Shown: positions 55,461 to 64,000, counted from the stretch's first letter. The stretch: 64,000 bases of DNA from Neobacillus pocheonensis (GCA_023702235.1 JAMQCR010000001.1:1364001-1428000), one strand, 5' to 3'. Notes: generated by a model from the sequence alone, not told the origin. Numbers and translations: made by a program.

Positions 55461-56124
55461 TTTGGTGTTGACAATCCAACAAAGTACCTACATATTTAAA
55501 TGGGTATTCGATGCCTTCTCATTATCAAGACACCACTACATTCAATACGTTGAATACATTTGTTTACCGAGTTAAGATATCAAGTTTTCAAAGTAGCTTT
55601 TCACTCGATTTTTCTTCTTAGAATACTTTAAATACTCCCGATTTTCATAGTAAAGATAACCGTGTTATGCTGGCGGTACCCCACCAAGAAAAAATATCCT
55701 CTAAAATAGTGAAAAAATGTAAATTGACAACTCGAATTTTACCGAATATACACAAAGAAACTAATAATAAAAATAGTTTCCTTGTGTATTATTTATTGTA
55801 TTAACCTGCCCTTTGGTTGAACAAGAACAATCTCAAAAACGTTCATTTTCGGCGCTTTGCTTGTACCAACTGTTCATACATTAAATTCTGCCTATAATAG
55901 CACCAAAATTAGAGCGTTTATACCTTATTGGGAATAAGCGCTTAACGTACAAAATTTCCGAAATGTTGACTGTACCTCTATAAGTAAGGGAATGAGCGTT
56001 CGCGTTCATGAAGTTGTGAATCAAAACGGACATAGCAATATTCACACTACATTACTTTATTCGAGTCCAAACAAAGATCCCTTAATAAATAAAATGAACC
56101 AATTATAAGGAGGGGGTTGTTTAA
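55461..56124. other. Intergenic region with repeats
   Basis: No gene seen. ATACACAAAGAAACTA / TAGTTTCCTTGTGTAT at 55748-55789 is a near-perfect hairpin. 55943-55985 (CTTAACGTACAAAATTTCCG, then AAATGTTGACTGTACCTCTA) is a copy of the dispersed repeat also at 32918 and 34139. Confidence 0.55.
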
Positions 56125-56412
56125 ATGAAGGTAAAATATAAAGATGGCAGCATCTTTGGACATGGCTTAACTGATTTTCCTTATCGGGAAGGCGACTATG
56201 TAACAATTGTTGTTCGTTACTGGACTAAAGAAAATGAAGATAACATTTATTATCATGGTCATATAACAGAACTTGAGGATGAAAGGGTAGGCTTTTGGGC
56301 AAGGTTAGATGATGATCTTGAAAATGAGGAATTCTTTCATTTTAGCGATATAGAAGCGGTTTTTAATGGTGATAAAATCCCATTCTTTGGTGGGTGGAAA
56401 AAAAGAAAATGA
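56125..56412 (+). CDS. Hypothetical protein, 95 residues
   Basis: Starts MKVKYKDGSIFGHGLTDFPY and continues with a beta-rich acidic middle (YVTIVVRYWTKENEDNIYYH); ends FNGDKIPFFGGWKKRK. AAGGAGGGGG precedes the ATG by 10 bases. I do not recognise the family; the pattern of short strands suggests a small beta-barrel. Soluble. Confidence 0.6.
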   Translation: MKVKYKDGSIFGHGLTDFPYREGDYVTIVVRYWTKENEDNIYYHGHITELEDERVGFWARLDDDLENEEFFHFSDIEAVFNGDKIPFFGGWKKRK

Positions 56413-56592
56413 AATATTCAGAACTGCTACTGGAGCAAGAATCCAAATGGATTTTCAAATAGACTCTTTAAATAACTTTAATAGATTGTCCTAGTATATT
56501 CTTCATAAAGAAAAATTTAAACATACTTTAAAAGCCAAATAGGAGCGTCTTAGGCACGACTATAATCTAATATCAGTGGTAAGGAGGAATTT

Positions 56593-56808
56593 ATGTTGGA
56601 ACTCTATACGGTATTAGATAAGCCTAACGAACAAATTATCAAAGACTTAGGAATTCAATCTAAATTTCATCCTTATGTGGACGCTGCTAAAAAACGCATG
56701 CAATCTTTAGTTGAAAAATGGGGTCCACATCATGACGTTGCCGATCGCTTCTTGGAATTCTTAGAAGATGAATATGAATATGTCGAGGAAGATTGGTACT
56801 ATTGGTAA
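56593..56808 (+). CDS. Hypothetical acidic protein, 71 residues
   Basis: Starts MLELYTVLDKPNEQIIKDLG and ends EYEYVEEDWYYW. AAGGAGGAATTT is an excellent binding site 5 bases before the ATG. Helical, acidic, aromatic tail; unknown family. Confidence 0.6.
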   Translation: MLELYTVLDKPNEQIIKDLGIQSKFHPYVDAAKKRMQSLVEKWGPHHDVADRFLEFLEDEYEYVEEDWYYW

Positions 56809-57803
56809 TTGTTGTTTATGGCCTTTTTCATTTATGTAAACAGTCTCTTTCTTTCCTCTTAAAAACAACAGTTTTTTTCAAATTCCTTCTGATTGAAATC
56901 TATACTCTCCTGAGATAATGTGATGAATTTTTCGCATATTAGAAGAGGGAGCTTTTTTGTGATTATTAATTATGACTTAGGAATTGATTTAAAGGAATAT
57001 GCAGCAAGGGAACTATCACCCATTGAGGCACTTTGCATATAGTGATTTTGGGAATCATATCCCCCAGCCACCAATTTTATATAAGGGCTCTATAGGGTTC
57101 ACTGGGGGCTAACTTCTTATCACTAGGGACCCTTATTTTCTTTCTGAATTTATGTGATTATCATTTTTAACGTAAACAATAAATGGATTTAATCTTAAAA
57201 TCTTACGATGTGGAAAGGATAGCTAGACTCATTCTTCTATGACCATATTCGCATGGAATCGGGGGATATGTTAAAAATGGAAAATCAATTTTTACGCTAA
57301 GGTCATATACAAACGTAAACACTGGGGATAGGTCCAAGCTGCATGATTTGTAACAGTCAGTATGTAAATTAATGAACAAGATTTTCACTAAATCTAAAAA
57401 ATCTTATGCAGACAGCAATAAAGATCATTGTAAAATTGTTAACATCAGCAATAAGAACATTTGATTAGTGAATTATATTGAACTCAACATATTGGTTTTG
57501 ACAGCGAGGCTCTGTTAAGACGTGAAGGACTGTCTTGCAAACAGTCCATCACTAGAAATGTTTTCAATTTATGAATCGTCAAAAAAGTACGCTTATCTTT
57601 TATTGGTTGGGCAAAATGTTTTTCAGCTACTTATTATTGGCTCTACTTAGAATGGTTTATACTGCTGCCCTTTCCATATTATTTCCACGTTTATTAGCTG
57701 TTGTCCAGTCTGGATAATCTTCAAAGGGCAATTGCTTCGAGTGCATCCCTACACTTCTTCTCAATTAAATAATTTTACAGTGTTTATATAAAGTACATTT
57801 ATA
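56809..57803. other. 1-kb region without a clear gene
   Basis: A GTG at 56960 with AGAGGGAG upstream opens a 27-codon frame (MIINYDLGIDLKEYAARELS, then a stop) that may be the beginning of a broken gene. 57265-57310 contains the dispersed TTAGCGTA-type motif (TTTTTACGCTAAGG). GGACTGT / ACAGTCC at 57527-57547 is a small hairpin. On the minus strand near 57660-57740 a short frame (PFEDYPDWTTANKRGNNMER) is unassigned. Confidence 0.4.
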
Positions 57804-58352
57804 TTACAGATAGTAAGACATAACCGAAGTTGCTTTTTCTAAAAATCGATCCCATAAATTCAAGTTTTTAAAATAGGACTCAGAAAGACGCTTTGACTGT
57901 CGGAAATCTACCTTTAGTTTTCTTTTAATTTCAGCGAGAATCGGCCCTTCATAAATAAAGCATTCTGATTCATCATTAAGGTAAAAACTACGAGAATCAA
58001 AATTAGCCGTCCCAATATCAACAAACTTTCCATCAATAACCATTACCTTCCCATGAAAAAAAACGTGTTGATACAGATAAATTTCCGCCCCATGCTTCAA
58101 GAGCTCCCTCACGTACTGGTAAGAGGCTTGTTTCATGAAGAGAGCATCGCTTTCAATCGGTATCAAAATCTTCAAAGAAACTCCTCGTTTTCTAGCTTTT
58201 AGTAGTTCTTCTGTCATATTCCTACCTGGTATGAAATACGGTGTTGCAATGACAATCGACTTACTTGATTTCTTGAACATTCCTTTATATCGCTCCACCA
58301 ATCCTTTGCCGTCCGAAAATACATACTTATATCGATTACTTCCTTTTTTCGG
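57804..58352 (-). pseudogene. Cardiolipin synthase / phospholipase D family, C-terminal fragment
   Basis: C-terminal third of a Cls-type enzyme. The frame is open from about 58352 (RYKYVFSDGKGLVERYKGMF) through IVIATPYFIPGRNMTEELLK and the second HKD motif HGKVMVIDGKFVDIGTANFD (catalytic His, Lys, Asp, with Ser in FDSRSF) to the end. The N-terminal membrane helices and first HKD motif are absent; the sequence turns into the plus-strand DinB gene at about 58353. A deletion has fused the two 5' ends. Confidence 0.75.
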
Positions 58353-58354
58353 GA

Positions 58355-58840
58355 GTAAATGATTTCTTAAACGAATGGAAACAAGAAGCAGCTGTTACCC
58401 AAAAAGGACTAGATGTGCTGACGGATGAATCGTTGAATCAGGAGGTTTCACCAGGATTATACAGCATTGGAAGCCTGGTTTGGCACATTACTGGAACAGC
58501 TTACTACTTTCCTTCACAGGTTGGATTAAAATTTGAGATTCCTGATCTTCAAAAAAAGGCACTGAAATCAGCTGCTGAAATCAGCGAGACATACAAAACA
58601 GTAAGTCAGTGGTTACCACAAGCTTTTTCTGAACAGGTTTCAGATGAAAAAATGAACGAAATGGTGAATTTATTTGGAATGGACATGCCGGTTCAGGCTG
58701 TTTTCCGTCTGCTCATTCAGCATCAGGCTCATCATCGCGGACAATTGACTATCCTTATGAGACAAGCTGATTTGAAAGTTCCTGGCGTATATGGTCCTAG
58801 CAAAGAAGAATGGGAAGCAATGAATGCTCAAAAGAGCTGA
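58355..58840 (+). CDS. DinB-like protein, start lost or truncated
   Basis: A DinB/YfiT-like four-helix metalloprotein. Family text begins about 58355 (VNDFLNEWKQEAAVTQKGLD), before any start codon, and continues with VWHITGT (first His) and HQAHHRGQLTILMR (two His); together they form a metal site. Only the first few residues seem missing, cut at the junction with the Cls remnant; an internal GTG at 58415 could start a shorter product. Some relatives are thiol S-transferases, others are DNA-damage induced. A terminator follows. Confidence 0.65.
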   Translation, partial: VNDFLNEWKQEAAVTQKGLDVLTDESLNQEVSPGLYSIGSLVWHITGTAYYFPSQVGLKFEIPDLQKKALKSAAEISETYKTVSQWLPQAFSEQVSDEKMNEMVNLFGMDMPVQAVFRLLIQHQAHHRGQLTILMRQADLKVPGVYGPSKEEWEAMNAQKS

Positions 58841-58853
58841 AATTGTCATGATG

Positions 58854-58882
58854 CAAAAAAGCCGGCGCCTGCCGGTTTTTTG
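58854..58882 (+). terminator. Rho-independent terminator
   Basis: Stem AAAGCCGGC / GCCGGTTT with TTTT after it. Confidence 0.8.
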
Positions 58883-58926
58883 TACTATCAGAATTTATTT
58901 CATTTCTTAACTCAGTTTGCGCACTG

Positions 58927-59051
58927 AATCTAGCTCCAGGCGTCATTGGTTCGGGGACTAATAGCCAATCTGTCTAGAAGGTTAAAGAACAGCCTTTAAG
59001 CAGGGTAGTCGGTACTTGTCGCCGATAGAAGGGTGCCTAGCGCTTTTTTAG
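58927..59051. repeat. Bacillaceae dispersed CTAGCTCC repeat
   Basis: Begins ATCTAGCTCCAGGCGTCATT and ends GGGTGCCTAGCGCTTTTTT, with GC-rich pairing (AGGCG.. / ..GTGCCT). I recall this layout (tCTAGCTCCAG ... TAGCGCTTTTTT) as a repeat in Geobacillus and related genomes. 59052-59387 holds only an unconvincing membrane-like frame (59067-59348). Confidence 0.5.
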
Positions 59052-59387
59052 TTAGGCCATGGAACCTTGAAGCACAACGCCACACGTCCGGCGTTTAAGA
59101 ATAGATTGTTCCAGGCAGAAATAAAGTTATTCATTTTTGAAAAAAACCCATTCGTGAAGCTTTTTCATTCATTGTTGGTGTCACCAAACATTTTACTAAT
59201 TGGATGGATTGGATACTCTGTAATTAATCAATGGCAAATAGGAAATTCATATAAAAGAAATTCTTCCGCAATCGGACCAGATAATGGAATAAGACTTAAT
59301 GATCGGTCAGTTGAAGAAAAAGGATATTTCGTTCTATTGTCGAATTAAGTCTATTTAAGAAGATTAGATTTACAAAGGAGAAGGAGT

Positions 59388-59731
59388 ATGCAAAAAAAGG
59401 ACAATTAGAAGTTTTTAACCTACACGAATTGATACAAGACCAAAAGGACTACACAAATTTTATCGTTAGCGAAGTAAATGACCACGCTCTTAGAATAGCT
59501 GTGATAAATGGAGAATTTCAATGGCATAAACACGACGATTGCGATGAATTATTTTTTGTATTAGAAGGTGAACTTTTCATAGACTTAGAAAACAATGAAA
59601 CAGTTTCTTTGAAACCAGGTGAAATATTTACTGTTCCTGCTAATACAATGCATCGAACTCGTTCAAACGAACGGACAGTTAATATATGTTTTGAAAAGGC
59701 GAGTATTGACATAAATGGGGACAACAGTTAG
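59388..59731 (+). pseudogene. Cupin-domain protein, frameshift in the A-run at its start
   Basis: An ATG at 59388 with AAAGGAGAAGGAGT upstream starts M-Q-K-K and then breaks in a run of seven A; one base more would give GQLEVFNLHELIQDQKDYTN. The cupin motifs are complete: G-x-FQWHKHDDCDELFFVLEG (two His, Glu) and PGEIFTVPANTMHRTRS (last His). It is a small single-domain metal-binding cupin of 114 residues, function unknown. A homopolymer error is the simplest explanation. An AAGGGCGC repeat follows at 59761. Confidence 0.75.
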
Positions 59732-59760
59732 TTGTAATAATCTATGGTGTTATTTCACTA

Positions 59761-59835
59761 AAGGGCGCAAAAATTAAATATCAGAGCCGTCATTCAGACT
59801 GCTTTTTCTTGTTGTACTAAGGGCAGAATAGTGAT
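59761..59835 (+). repeat. Terminator-like AAGGGCGC repeat
   Basis: ACTAAAGGGCGC, then CAGACTGCTTTTTCTTGTTG and AAGGGCAGAATAG. It shares the GGGCGC core with elements at 41478, 42189, 61709, 62634 and 63408 and the CTGC..TTTTTCTT part with 60479. Confidence 0.5.
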
Positions 59836-60009
59836 TCAAGCAAATCAAAATATCATGAAATATAAGTAATACTTATGGATTTGCATAAAAATGTTATAAT
59901 TTACTTATTATATTTTGTTATTTAAAATGATAATAGTTTAGAAAATGCTTCCAAATAAATATGTAATAATAACTATATTTCTGAAACTAATTAATGGGGA
60001 GGAGATTTA

Positions 60010-60372
60010 ATGATTCTCGGATTACATCACGCACAAATTACTATTCCAAAAGGTGCGGAAGAACAGGGAAAAGAATTTTATTGTAAAATTTTAGGTTTGC
60101 TAGAAATCGAAAAACCTGATTCGCTGAAGGGTCGTGGAGGGTTTTGGTTAGAAGTTGGAGATAGACAAGTTCATGTTGGAACAGAGGATGATTTTGACCG
60201 ATTAAAAACAAAAGCACATATTGCTTATCAAGTTGACAATATTTCATATTGGAGAAAAGTTTTAGAACAAAACAATATTAAAATACTTGATGGTGTTCCA
60301 ATTCCAAATTTTGAACGTTTTGAATTTAGAGACCCTTTTGGTAACAGAGTAGAGATGATTCAAGAAATTTAG
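60010..60372 (+). CDS. VOC-family (glyoxalase-like) protein
   Basis: A 120-residue vicinal-oxygen-chelate protein with two beta-alpha-beta-beta-beta modules: MILGLHHAQITIPKGAEEQG (likely metal His at 6 or 7), GGFWLEVGDRQVHVGTEDDF, AHIAYQVDNISYWRKVLEQN and the end FEFRDPFGNRVEMIQEI (Glu ligand). Such proteins isomerise, cleave or bind aromatic or thiol adducts; the exact role is unknown. GGGGAGGAGA stands 6 bases before the ATG. Single-gene unit with its own terminator-like repeat at 60479. Confidence 0.85.
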   Translation: MILGLHHAQITIPKGAEEQGKEFYCKILGLLEIEKPDSLKGRGGFWLEVGDRQVHVGTEDDFDRLKTKAHIAYQVDNISYWRKVLEQNNIKILDGVPIPNFERFEFRDPFGNRVEMIQEI

Positions 60373-60852
60373 TTAGAATAACTTTAGAACAAGTGGATAA
60401 GATTTATTAAGTGAGAGCTGGTTTCTTGTTTCAATAGCCTTTGTTTTCCATAAACTGGTGCAAGAATTGTACAACGAGGGACTGTTTCAGCAGTCTATTT
60501 TTCTTGGTCTTTAATCCATTAAATGGCAGAATAATTGAAAAACTGTATGAAATTTTCTTTTATTTAGTTAGTAATCTTTGGTAATATATAATTTAGAGAT
60601 GTAAAGAAAGGGGAATCTATACTACATATGTGGAATACCTTGAAATGATTATTTAATTGGATAGAGACAGTTGCGGTCCTTGATTCTAAGGATACGTTTA
60701 TTTGTCGAACCTGAAATCATTCAAGGGATACATGGTGTGGACAATTAAATTCCCATTGCCAAGCAGATACCTTTGTATATCTGTTTTTATTTATGGGTAA
60801 AAATGCATCTCTATTGACACAATCATAGAGTCCCTAAATTGGGGGAATTTTA
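60373..60852. other. Intergenic region with type II repeat
   Basis: GGGACTGTTTCAGCAGTC, TATTTTTCTTGG and CATTAAATGGCAG (60478-60533) repeat the element at 30455. The rest to 60852 contains no gene I can support. Confidence 0.5.
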
Positions 60853-61647
60853 ATGAAAAGTCAGTACGAAAACGAAGAAATGCTAACAGGAGGGAATGTC
60901 TCAAACGTATATCGTTCGGGAGATACTGTTCGACGAGAATTAAAGCCAGACAGTACCAAAATTCACAAGCTATTAAAGCATTTGGAACACAAAGGTTTCA
61001 GTTATGCACCAAAGTTTTTAGGCATTGATGAAAAAGGTAGAGAGATATTATCATTTATTGAAGGAGAAGCTGGCAATTATCCTTTAAAAGAATACATGTG
61101 GTCTAATGATGTTTTAAAAGAGATAGCGAAGATGCTCCGTCTTTACCATGATGCTGTGAGTGACTTTCCATTATCAGATGATTGGAAACCCATGGATAAT
61201 ACTCCAAACAAAATAGAGGTTGTATGCCACAATGATTTTGCAATATACAACATTATTTTTAATCACGAAAAACCAGTAGGTATTATTGATTTTGATGTTG
61301 CTGGTCCTGGTCCAAGACTTTGGGACATAGCTTATACTCTTTACACTTGCGTCCCCTTAAGTAGAGTTTATCATACTGAAACAGGTGAGGCAGTTTATTA
61401 TAATTCATTACAGCATGCCGACCGTATAAAACAAAGAGTTAAATTGTTTTTTGAATCCTACGGTAAGGGAATGGAAGAAGATTATTTAGAGATGGTATTG
61501 CTACGATTAGAAGGATTATGTAAAACAATAAAAAGAAAAGCCAAAGAAGGCGATATTGCTTTTCAAAAAATGATAGATGAAGGACATCTTGACCATTATC
61601 AAAACGATATTAAATTCATTCGTGAGTATGGAAAAGGGTGGATTTAA
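60853..61647 (+). CDS. APH/ChoK-family phosphotransferase
   Basis: A 264-residue kinase-fold protein of the aminoglycoside phosphotransferase/choline kinase superfamily. Features: MLTGGNVSNVYRSGDTVRR (nucleotide loop), VVCHNDFAIYNIIF (catalytic HxDxxxxN) and GIIDFDVAGPGPRLWDIA (metal DFD). Members phosphorylate antibiotics, sugars or other hydroxyl compounds; nothing here shows resistance. GGGGGAATTTTA precedes the ATG. Alone in its unit; an ATCGGGCGC repeat follows. Confidence 0.85.
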   Translation: MKSQYENEEMLTGGNVSNVYRSGDTVRRELKPDSTKIHKLLKHLEHKGFSYAPKFLGIDEKGREILSFIEGEAGNYPLKEYMWSNDVLKEIAKMLRLYHDAVSDFPLSDDWKPMDNTPNKIEVVCHNDFAIYNIIFNHEKPVGIIDFDVAGPGPRLWDIAYTLYTCVPLSRVYHTETGEAVYYNSLQHADRIKQRVKLFFESYGKGMEEDYLEMVLLRLEGLCKTIKRKAKEGDIAFQKMIDEGHLDHYQNDIKFIREYGKGWI

Positions 61648-61708
61648 GGGGTGGTTTTACTTCAACGGGTACTTATTTCGAATAAGATTTAGGCATTGAT
61701 CTTCAACA

Positions 61709-61747
61709 ATCGGGCGCGTTTCTGTAACAAGGCAGGAACGTTTTTTT
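61709..61747 (+). repeat. Terminator-like ATCGGGCGC repeat
   Basis: CAACAATCGGGCGCGTTTCT, GTAACAAGGCAGGAACGTTT, TTTT. CGTTTCTG pairs with CAGGAACG. Confidence 0.6.
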
Positions 61748-61894
61748 ACTTACGGAGCTTGAGCGCTATAAGCGTATCCTTTACGAATAGTGGGGACCTA
61801 ATTAACATATATATGATTATAGCTAAATACTTGATCTCCGTATAATCCTGTAGTATTAACCTAAAAGTTAGTTCTCCCATTAAGGAGGCGGAAC

Positions 61895-62521
61895 ATGTCA
61901 AAAACGCAATTCCGTATTCTAACTGCCATTTGTGGCTTAGTAGGATGCATCATTCTTATAACTTCCTTCATTATTAATCCAGCCCCTCCGTCAACGGATA
62001 CAATTACACAATTAATCGTGTTTGGAAACGAACACCATAACATAATCCTTATGGCGGGCTGGCTACAGACTGTCGGCACACTTCTCCTTGTGTTGTTTGC
62101 TATCGCAATTGTCCATGTGGCAGGAGCAACAACTCGATTCTCGGGTTGGTTTACAATGTTCGGTGGTATCGTCCTCATGATGGTCAGCGTTATCGAAGTC
62201 ATATTCTACATTAACTTTTTAACAAGCACTGTAAGCACACTGTTGGAAAACCTCAACTTGATTAGGGCAGTCCAACACGCATTCTCTATGGTAGCAGCGC
62301 CAATTATCTTTCTACCATTGGGAACCGTAATTCTTGGGTCACGGGTCCTTCCACAAGTGTTCGGGTATCTTGCACTTTTGCTGGGTGTCGCCTTTTCAAT
62401 CTTCGGGATGGTATGTCTCTTTGGTCCGTTCCAGTACGTGGTCGACTATTTGGCGATGGGTCAAGGGGGATGGTGGCTACTCGCTGCAATCACGCTGCTC
62501 GTTCAAAAAGAGACGACATAA
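61895..62521 (+). CDS. Six-helix hypothetical membrane protein
   Basis: A 208-residue integral membrane protein with about six helices (LTAICGLVGCIILITSFIIN, GWLQTVGTLLLVLFAIAIVH, FSGWFTMFGGIVLMMVSVIE, and others). The layout resembles DUF4386-type proteins, but I cannot assign it firmly. Start ATG with AAGGAGGCGGAAC upstream. Noticeably higher GC than neighbouring genes, which suggests separate acquisition. Confidence 0.65.
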   Translation: MSKTQFRILTAICGLVGCIILITSFIINPAPPSTDTITQLIVFGNEHHNIILMAGWLQTVGTLLLVLFAIAIVHVAGATTRFSGWFTMFGGIVLMMVSVIEVIFYINFLTSTVSTLLENLNLIRAVQHAFSMVAAPIIFLPLGTVILGSRVLPQVFGYLALLLGVAFSIFGMVCLFGPFQYVVDYLAMGQGGWWLLAAITLLVQKETT

Positions 62522-62633
62522 GCAAAAACAGGGTAAACAAGATTGTTTTCTGTCAGCTTAACTGTTTAACATGCGGGGTTCCTACGAGTCAACCCTTGTT
62601 GTTTTACTTTTGGGTGAACAAAAAAATCATAAC

Positions 62634-62673
62634 TAAAGGGCGCATTTCTGGAGCAAGAAATGCGCCTCTTTTA
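62634..62673 (+). terminator. Terminator with AAGGGCGC core
   Basis: Perfect stem GGCGCATTTCT / AGAAATGCGCC, 6-base loop, then TCTTTT. Related to the other GGGCGC elements. Confidence 0.85.
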
Positions 62674-62801
62674 ATGAATTGGGCATTTAGTTGAGTAACT
62701 AACTCTAAAGATAAATGGATAATTGTGTTAAAATATAAGGGAAAATTATGAAGAATTATACTTAAAGTACTATTATATAGAGTGTAAATAGGAGGCGTAT
62801 T

Positions 62802-63335
62802 ATGAAGAACCAACGGAAGATAGTGCTGTTTATTGCTCAAAGCTTGGATGGGTATATCGCAACAAAAGAAGACTCTTTAGATTGGTTATTTAAAGTTGAG
62901 GGTGAAGGGGATAATGGCTATTCGGAATTTTTTGAAACGATAGACACAATCTTAATTGGTAAAAGAACATATGATTGGATTATGACACACGAAAAAGGTC
63001 AATTCCCATATCAAAATAAAGATTGTTACGTTTTTTCTAGGTTACCATTAGACGATACGAACGATGTTAAATTTGTATATGAAGACATTGTTAACTTTAC
63101 TCATAACTTGAAAAAAGAAGAAGGAAAAAATATTTGGATCGTTGGTGGTGGAGACTTACTACATACGTTTTTAATAGAAAAATTAGTCGATGAACTGATT
63201 TTGACAATTGCACCAACTATCATCGGAGAGGGAATTCCTTTATTTAAAGTAGGTGATTATCAACTTGACCTTTCTCTAAAAGGTACAAGAACCTTTAATC
63301 AATTTGTTGAATTACATTACATAGTAAAAAAATGA
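62802..63335 (+). CDS. Dihydrofolate reductase-like protein (RibD C-terminal domain)
   Basis: A 177-residue member of the DHFR/RibD-C superfamily like YwjB or YyaP. Motifs: KIVLFIAQSLDGYIATKEDS, DTILIGKRTYDWI (NADPH site) and NIWIVGGGDLLHTFL; the end APTIIGEGIPLFKVG is typical. The enzyme probably reduces a pteridine- or flavin-like substrate; not FolA itself. ATAGGAGGCG lies before the ATG. An ATCGGGCGC repeat and terminator follow. Confidence 0.85.
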   Translation: MKNQRKIVLFIAQSLDGYIATKEDSLDWLFKVEGEGDNGYSEFFETIDTILIGKRTYDWIMTHEKGQFPYQNKDCYVFSRLPLDDTNDVKFVYEDIVNFTHNLKKEEGKNIWIVGGGDLLHTFLIEKLVDELILTIAPTIIGEGIPLFKVGDYQLDLSLKGTRTFNQFVELHYIVKK

Positions 63336-63407
63336 ACACAAATACTCTTCAACTAAAATAGCTGGGAAGCCATTTTTGAGCTCTTTCGCATTTTTCAATA
63401 TTCCGCA

Positions 63408-63472
63408 ATCGGGCGCTTTAATTGAATAAAAGAAGAGCACATATTAATCATAATATGTGCTCTTCTTTATTT
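63408..63472 (+). terminator. ATCGGGCGC repeat with strong terminator
   Basis: CAATCGGGCGCTTTAATTGA, then perfect stem AGAAGAGCACATATTA / TAATATGTGCTCTTCT and TTATTTTT. Confidence 0.85.
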
Positions 63473-63623
63473 TTAAGGATTTTTATTATTTAGTTCTTGA
63501 TAATTTACATTATGTTGAAAGTTATTGTGGTTTTGGTTTGGTTTTTTCATACATGCACTTACTTCGAACTTCCCTCATACTTTAGTTTAAAATTTCTTCT
63601 TTGTATAGAAATGGGGAGAAGTA

Positions 63624-64000
63624 GTGAAGTTCATTAATAAGATTTTTAATAAAATGAAATATTCTCCTAGTAAAAAGAAGGATATGCTTGTGTTGGGGGC
63701 AAAATTTCAAAACCAAACTTCTAAACAAACGGATGCAAAAGAACAAAAAAATGAATATAGAATAAGGGATGTAGAAAAATATTTTCGCCCATCGTGCCTT
63801 CCTATTTTGAATAACCGTGTAATGGATTTTCATTTTTTTAATCCATATTATGATAAATCATATGATGAAATTGTTCTTCCATCTTCACTTATGAATTCAC
63901 CAGAAAATACAATTATCAATTATTTCAGCATTCTTCGTGAGGCTGCAAATCTTACCAGAAATCAAATAGGTGGTTGTGGAACAGTAGGTATGGCTAAAAT
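63624..64000 (+). CDS. Hypothetical protein (3' partial)
   Basis: A GTG with GGGGAGA 5 bases upstream opens a frame that runs off the window: MKFINKIFNKMKYSPSKKKD, a hydrophilic linker, then YRIRDVEKYFRPSCLPILNN and TIINYFSILREAANLTRNQI, ending GGCGTVGMAK at the edge. At least 125 residues. I do not recognise it. The opposite-strand frame over the same bases is its shadow. Confidence 0.6.
   Translation, partial: MKFINKIFNKMKYSPSKKKDMLVLGAKFQNQTSKQTDAKEQKNEYRIRDVEKYFRPSCLPILNNRVMDFHFFNPYYDKSYDEIVLPSSLMNSPENTIINYFSILREAANLTRNQIGGCGTVGMAK

Noticed and set aside
60853..61647. Aminoglycoside resistance gene
   Set aside because: The kinase fold is clear but the substrate is not; many chromosomal APH-like proteins in Bacillus give no resistance.
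62604..62840. Minus-strand frame across the 62634 terminator
   Set aside because: It reads through a strong hairpin and the promoter region of the next gene; a shadow.
1..64000. CRISPR arrays, rRNA or tRNA genes
   Set aside because: No regularly spaced direct repeats and no cloverleaf or rRNA-like sequence were found on either strand. Repeats here are dispersed, not arrayed.

Overview
This window looks like the chromosome of a low-GC Gram-positive, spore-forming member of the Bacillaceae. The evidence is strong AGGAGG-type ribosome binding sites, frequent GTG/TTG starts, class IV PHA synthase genes (phaR, phaB, phaC), a MurT-GatD pair, a DUF1657 protein of the kind found near spoVA genes, KinB-like and BaeS-like kinases, CcpA cre-like sites and many Bacillus-type terminators. 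I cannot fix the genus. The most striking property is decay: more than 25 of about 65 recognisable genes carry a frameshift, an in-frame stop or a truncation. Single-base frameshifts might be sequencing errors. Gene fusions across deletions, missing ends and nonsense substitutions using all three stop codons cannot all be explained that way.

Layout. 1-1.7 kb: end of a chitobiose/cellobiose operon (6-phospho-glycosidase, PTS EIIA, ChbG deacetylase). 1.8-4.4 kb: remnants (NupC, HxlR regulator, nitroreductase, tartrate/D-malate dehydrogenase). 4.6-7.9 kb: small conserved proteins, a pentapeptide-repeat remnant and a HAD phosphatase. 8-12.2 kb: MacA/MacB-like ABC efflux locus followed by an orphan sensor kinase; a decayed paralogue lies at 19.1-20.0 kb. 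12.5-13.4 kb: AraC-type and M20 amidohydrolase remnants fused by a deletion. 13.5-18.9 kb: an intact polyhydroxyalkanoate locus with thiolase, SDR reductase, PhaR, PhaB and PhaC; PhaC has no ATG/GTG/TTG start and seems to begin with ATT. 20-24.4 kb: a ZTP riboswitch with terminator upstream of serA, plus several very small genes. 24.8-28.7 kb: cell-wall genes (decayed L,D-transpeptidase and polysaccharide deacetylase; MurT-GatD).

28.7-36.6 kb: mostly damaged genes, including a dicarboxylate symporter behind a cre site, aspartase, an ATP-dependent DNA ligase and a serine resolvase, with one intact sporulation-type kinase. 36.85-40.0 kb: a composite group II intron with a truncated reverse transcriptase, a second copy of its structural RNA region, and a domain V split by that second copy. 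40.2-42.1 kb: MarR regulator and quinone reductase sharing a divergent control region with twin palindromes, then a small membrane protein. 43.2-49.3 kb: a zinc-ribbon HtrA-like protease and a sigma-54 module (RocR-like activator, a -24/-12 promoter, a ureohydrolase and an NCS1 permease). 50-55.5 kb: transposase and recombinase fragments, a protein with three tandem repeats, DUF1657 and a complete but frameshifted IS3-family element. 56-64 kb: accessory single-gene units (two hypothetical proteins, PLD remnant, DinB, cupin, VOC, APH-like kinase, membrane protein, DHFR-like protein), several followed by related terminator-like repeats containing ATCGGGCGC or AAGGGCGC.
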